18,065 nucleotides of DNA from Bacteroidales bacterium. GTDB taxonomy: Bacteria; Bacteroidota; Bacteroidia; Bacteroidales; UBA932. Made by a program: the position numbers and the translations under genes. The first letter of the stretch is position 1, and every line of letters begins with the position of its first letter. Of the stretch, positions 14,792 to 18,065 are shown in pieces. The notes below the pieces were generated by a model. That model made no database searches. It saw nothing but the letters and a program-made list of their open reading frames with translations, and had not been told where the DNA came from. The stretch spans positions 1 through 18,065 of the forward strand of contig JAFROA010000266.1 of assembly GCA_017429885.1 (NCBI GenBank), written 5' to 3'.

Positions 14792-17700
14792 TTATTCAGG
14801 AATCTCACCACTGTTGCCGAAAGACCCTATGCTGGCAGAGGGGGACGGCGAGGGTGACGAGGAAGGAGCGGTGTACTTCGGATCCGCGATAGGACGGACA
14901 GAGAAGGCATTCGCACGAACATCATCGAAGCCCATATTCTGAGCTTGATTATCTGCGTTCCAACGGCTTCCAGGTTCTGCGACATAGTTAACTGCTCCTC
15001 CGTCATCAATGCGGAGCGATTTAGCAAATTGGAACCACCAATACCCTCCTGCATGATTGTTGTTACCAGTATTAGGATCATATGAATCCCTATGTCCAGT
15101 TTGAGACGGTGTATCTGTCCAGTAAAAACCGGCATTTCTCCAGTCTTTGGCCTCATACGTAGGGTGCACTCCTGGTGTCCCTTGATAAACACGGGCACCA
15201 GCAAATGGCATAAATACATCAGTCCCAGAGATGTTGAATTTTGTGCCACTACCTGAAATTACTGTGCCATTACCGATAAAACCATCGAAAGAATTCAAAG
15301 TCGGGACGCAGAATCCTGGAGGACACGGGTCGTAAACAGTTTTATATTTGTCCGAACCACCAAAATCATCAGACTTCCAGATAGAGGTATTCCAAAGGTT
15401 ATAGACACAAGAGGAAATCTTTCTATATGGTGCACCTGAATGGATATGAGTATTAGCGTTAATCTCAGTCCAGTTTGCTGTATAACCTTCATCAAAGTGA
15501 GTGTGAGCAAATGCGGATAACGGTGGATAGAACTGTCCATTAATCCAAGAGCAAGTCGTTGGATCGCCATAAGGAATATACGGATTCTGAATGGCTAGAG
15601 CATAATTGGAAGAATGAAGATCGCCAGTTGCATAAGTAGTACCAATATTAGAGCCAAAAGGAACACTATTATTAAATACGTTAACAACAGTAGGCCCCCA
15701 CTGCTCCAAAATAGTACTATAAGACTTGGACGTCCGCTTTCCATTCTTCGGCGTGAGAGGATCTTTACGTCCCCACTCATAGAACGGATTACCGCCGACA
15801 TTTGACTTAATCTCTTCGATGTCACCAATTTGCTTGATATAGAAGTCTTCAGTATCTCCTGTAACACCTGTCGGCACATCCTGAACAACCTTATAATAAT
15901 TGATACGATCCGTATATTTATCCACAGCCGCATCCGTCAGATCAATCCAACCAAGGTTTACTGGCATGAAATTCTTGGATGAAATTGGAGAGAGGTCTTT
16001 CTCAGAGACCCAAATGTGCCAACTCCAAAGTATTATTTTCCCTTCGGAATTAGGATTGCCTCTAAGCGCAATGACTATATTACCTTGCTTTATGTTCTCT
16101 GGAGCGATATAGAACTGGATATAAGCGTTTGAACCACTTCCCACAACTTTAAGGTCGTCGTCGCCGTACTTAATGATTTCATCTCCCTCATCAGTATCCT
16201 GCCATACAACTCTTGCATCAATTTGTGTTACAGTTGAATAATCTTGTAGAATATAAGGAGAAGTTATTGAATTATTTAAAGCATTACGGAAATGCTCCGT
16301 CATATAGACAGTATCACGAGAAGCATAGGTAGACCAAAGACTTGCAAGAGGGGCTCCAGTTCCATAAGGATCGTAAGCACTCGGATTAGGCTGGCTGTTT
16401 AAGATAGCATTACCGTAAACGCAAGGGAACTTATAATAACCCGGAGCTGATACAACATAGCAGTTGGCTGTATTCATATCGCCTTCCGGACCATCAATGT
16501 TTCCATAGATGGGATGCTTGGAAAGGTCAAAGGGAGCACTGGACGTTCCTCTAGGAGTGGCATGAGCGAGAGCGTCTCTCGCAGCCTGACCGGCAGAAGG
16601 ATTATCGATATCGTGATTAGGGTTAACGCGAACGATATCTGCCGCTCTCGGCTCGCCGGTGGGATAGTCAGCTGTACCTACACCGTCACCATATTCATTT
16701 GATCCGGTGTGCATATCGAAGTCCGCGATATTCGCGTTGGTCGTGCTATAGGTATTGGCCTCTCCGGTCGTGCTATACTCAAGATGCCACGGCACAGCAT
16801 ATTTTTCATTAGGATTCGAGGGATGATAGCGATAGCTCTTAACAATGAAGGGTATGTTTGAAACAGAGTTATGACCATAGAAGGTCGTATCAGGAATCTC
16901 CTCAATCTTATACACCCAGTCGAGTTCTGGTGTGGTGATGCGGTACTTCTTGCAAGCGGTGAAAGTCTTATTACGGATAGGGAGAGTCACCTGCACTCCT
17001 GAAGAAAGAACAAACTTAAGAGTGACGTCCTCGAGGTTCTGCGGCAGAGCGAAAACGGTGAACCTCAAGGGAGCCGAGGGAGATATCGTGGTTCCGGAAG
17101 GGAAGTTGACGGTGATCTTGTCATTGGTTCCAGCCGAATAGGAATCAGGACAGGTGAATGAGGTCCCGTTCCAGCTCCAACGGCCGGTCAGGGCGGTGCT
17201 GGTGGAGGTCATTTCAAAGCTGCTCACAGTGGCGTTCAGATCCTTGATTCCCAAGTAGAACTCGAAAGCCGTGAACGCTGGAACGAAAGGAAGGGTAACA
17301 TTCTCGCCGTTATTGGCTGTCACCTTAGCCACCATAAAGGCGAAATCGTTCATCGTGGGGTTTTTAACCGTGGCGCCGTTCTTACCAGTGTGAGTCGTGG
17401 TCTGGCTCTGGGTGGCCTGGATAGTGGATCCGATAGCGTTGGTGGAAACGTCCATCGCACCAGAAGGATAAACAGCCCAGAAAGTGTTGGTGGCCCCAGT
17501 GCCCCAGGTGAGTTTCGCGGCGTCAGCGGTGACAGAAGCGACACTCTTCTCACTCTGGTCTGTGGGGGCACCCACGGTGTAGTTGGCGGCCTGTCCGGTG
17601 CTCACGTTGAGGATCCTGATATTGTCGCCAGGGACCCAGTCTATGCGCTCGACGGGCTGAGTCGTCGCGTTGAATTCTTGTCCGCTGTAAATAGTCCTGG

Positions 17701-17860
17701 TCTCAGTGTCATTGACATAAGAAGTGGCGGCCGAAAAAACGACCTCATTCGAGGGAGCCTCGATCTCCTCCTCCTGCTGGCAAGCCGAAACCATGTAAGC
17801 CATGCCGCAGACGATGGCGGTCATCGCGAAAATACTAGCTATTCTTTTCATTGTTCTCAT
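14792..17860 (-). CDS. Fimbrillin family surface lipoprotein A2 (1022 aa)
   Basis: This is a paralogue of A1 in the mirror position. The signal peptide MRTMKRIASIFAMTAIVCGM leads to lipobox MVSAC with lipidated Cys27; the ATG at 17851 (Met4) is another possible start. The fimbrillin-like domain (~35-330) keeps EVVFSAATSY, ETRTIYSG, WAVYPSGAM and KYRITTPEL. The middle has PFYEWGRKDPLTP, and the FISUMP-like end (~838-1000) has YDPCPPGFCVP, FMPFAGAR, FYWTDTP and SVRPIADP. A Ser/Pro tail ends in GNSGEIPE, matching the A1 ending. The middle (~15000-16800) is AT-richer (22 of 60 GC bases at 15601-15660) than the fimbrillin domain (29 of 60 at 17281-17340). It starts 16 bases after the leader-peptide stop, and B2 follows, so one operon is likely. 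Confidence 0.88.
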   Translation of the reverse strand: MRTMKRIASIFAMTAIVCGMAYMVSACQQEEEIEAPSNEVVFSAATSYVNDTETRTIYSGQEFNATTQPVERIDWVPGDNIRILNVSTGQAANYTVGAPTDQSEKSVASVTADAAKLTWGTGATNTFWAVYPSGAMDVSTNAIGSTIQATQSQTTTHTGKNGATVKNPTMNDFAFMVAKVTANNGENVTLPFVPAFTAFEFYLGIKDLNATVSSFEMTSTSTALTGRWSWNGTSFTCPDSYSAGTNDKITVNFPSGTTISPSAPLRFTVFALPQNLEDVTLKFVLSSGVQVTLPIRNKTFTACKKYRITTPELDWVYKIEEIPDTTFYGHNSVSNIPFIVKSYRYHPSNPNEKYAVPWHLEYSTTGEANTYSTTNANIADFDMHTGSNEYGDGVGTADYPTGEPRAADIVRVNPNHDIDNPSAGQAARDALAHATPRGTSSAPFDLSKHPIYGNIDGPEGDMNTANCYVVSAPGYYKFPCVYGNAILNSQPNPSAYDPYGTGAPLASLWSTYASRDTVYMTEHFRNALNNSITSPYILQDYSTVTQIDARVVWQDTDEGDEIIKYGDDDLKVVGSGSNAYIQFYIAPENIKQGNIVIALRGNPNSEGKIILWSWHIWVSEKDLSPISSKNFMPVNLGWIDLTDAAVDKYTDRINYYKVVQDVPTGVTGDTEDFYIKQIGDIEEIKSNVGGNPFYEWGRKDPLTPKNGKRTSKSYSTILEQWGPTVVNVFNNSVPFGSNIGTTYATGDLHSSNYALAIQNPYIPYGDPTTCSWINGQFYPPLSAFAHTHFDEGYTANWTEINANTHIHSGAPYRKISSCVYNLWNTSIWKSDDFGGSDKYKTVYDPCPPGFCVPTLNSFDGFIGNGTVISGSGTKFNISGTDVFMPFAGARVYQGTPGVHPTYEAKDWRNAGFYWTDTPSQTGHRDSYDPNTGNNNHAGGYWWFQFAKSLRIDDGGAVNYVAEPGSRWNADNQAQNMGFDDVRANAFSVRPIADPKYTAPSSSPSPSPSASIGSFGNSGEIPE

Positions 17861-17876
17861 TTTTTCGGATTAATAA

Positions 17877-18035
17877 TTACGGCTCGTAAGTCCAATCGTC
17901 AGTTAAAGTAATATCTTCTGTTAACTGACCCTCGGTCTGGACATTCTCATGCACTGACCCTTGGAGGATCGTCCCGGACATCCTCAAGTCAATGACAGTC
18001 ACCACAGGTGGCTCAAACAACTCTTTTCTTTTCAT
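17877..18035 (-). CDS. Short leader peptide of the right lipoprotein operon (52 aa)
   Basis: This is the mirror copy of the peptide at 31-198. Its first 37 codons are identical at DNA level because they lie in the terminal inverted repeat. It then diverges to LTEDITLTDDWTYEP, an acidic, Trp/Tyr-containing tail. There is no signal peptide. A2 starts 16 bases after its stop, so translation of A2 may depend on it. Its promoter must lie beyond the right end of the window. Function unknown. Confidence 0.75.
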   Translation of the reverse strand: MKRKELFEPPVVTVIDLRMSGTILQGSVHENVQTEGQLTEDITLTDDWTYEP

Positions 18036-18065
18036 GATATGTTTATTAATAATTAATATTTCGCC
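17925..18065. repeat. Terminal inverted repeat, right copy (exact, 141 bases)
   Basis: This is the exact reverse complement of bases 1-141, ending at the right edge of the window. It contains the start codon and first 37 codons of the right leader peptide, and the 15-base palindrome (18044-18058). Homology stops abruptly at 17925. Confidence 0.97.

Noticed and set aside
1..18065. Search by eye for CRISPR arrays, tRNA or rRNA genes and riboswitches
   Set aside because: No regularly spaced short repeats, cloverleaf patterns or rRNA motifs were recognised; the repeats present are dispersed and inverted.

Overview
The window looks like chromosomal DNA from an uncultured member of the Bacteroidales (Bacteroidota). 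Four things point there: large fimbrillin-type lipoproteins, a promoter of the Bacteroidetes form (TTTG, 20 bases, TAnnTTTG), a tyrosine recombinase of the IntDOT/Bacteroides type (Ser in place of the first catalytic Arg), and a XylE-like sugar porter. It is probably one complete metagenomic contig, because its first 141 bases reappear exactly, reverse-complemented, as its last 141 bases.

The layout is a large imperfect palindrome. The left arm (1-5959, rightward) holds a 55-residue leader peptide, a ~954-residue fimbrillin-type lipoprotein (A1) and a 910-residue lipoprotein (B1) that joins a fimbrillin-like domain to a glycosidase-like domain and a CBM9-like domain, then a strong terminator. 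The right arm (11824-18065, leftward) holds the same three genes as diverged paralogues: a 52-residue peptide, A2 (1022 aa) and B2 (970 aa). The two leader peptides are identical over their first 37 codons and then differ completely.

The spacer (5960-11823) holds a leftward tyrosine recombinase, a leftward XylE-like sugar/H+ symporter, a leftward REP-associated (Y1/HUH) transposase and a rightward two-gene unit: a DUF3990 ADP-ribosyltransferase-like protein followed by an HTH protein, which resembles a toxin-antitoxin pair. Three copies of a ~173-base element lie around the recombinase-to-transposase block. The outer two form ~228-base inverted repeats around it, and two share a perfect 107-base direct repeat flanking the transposase.

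Best overall reading (inference): a duplicated, inverted surface-lipoprotein operon pair around a recombinase-bearing insertion. The exact inverted repeats cover the leader start codons, so recombination between them would flip the whole segment and change which operon faces the outside promoter, with reading frames kept. An ordinary inverted duplication that the assembler could not resolve is the main alternative. No tRNA, rRNA or CRISPR array was seen.
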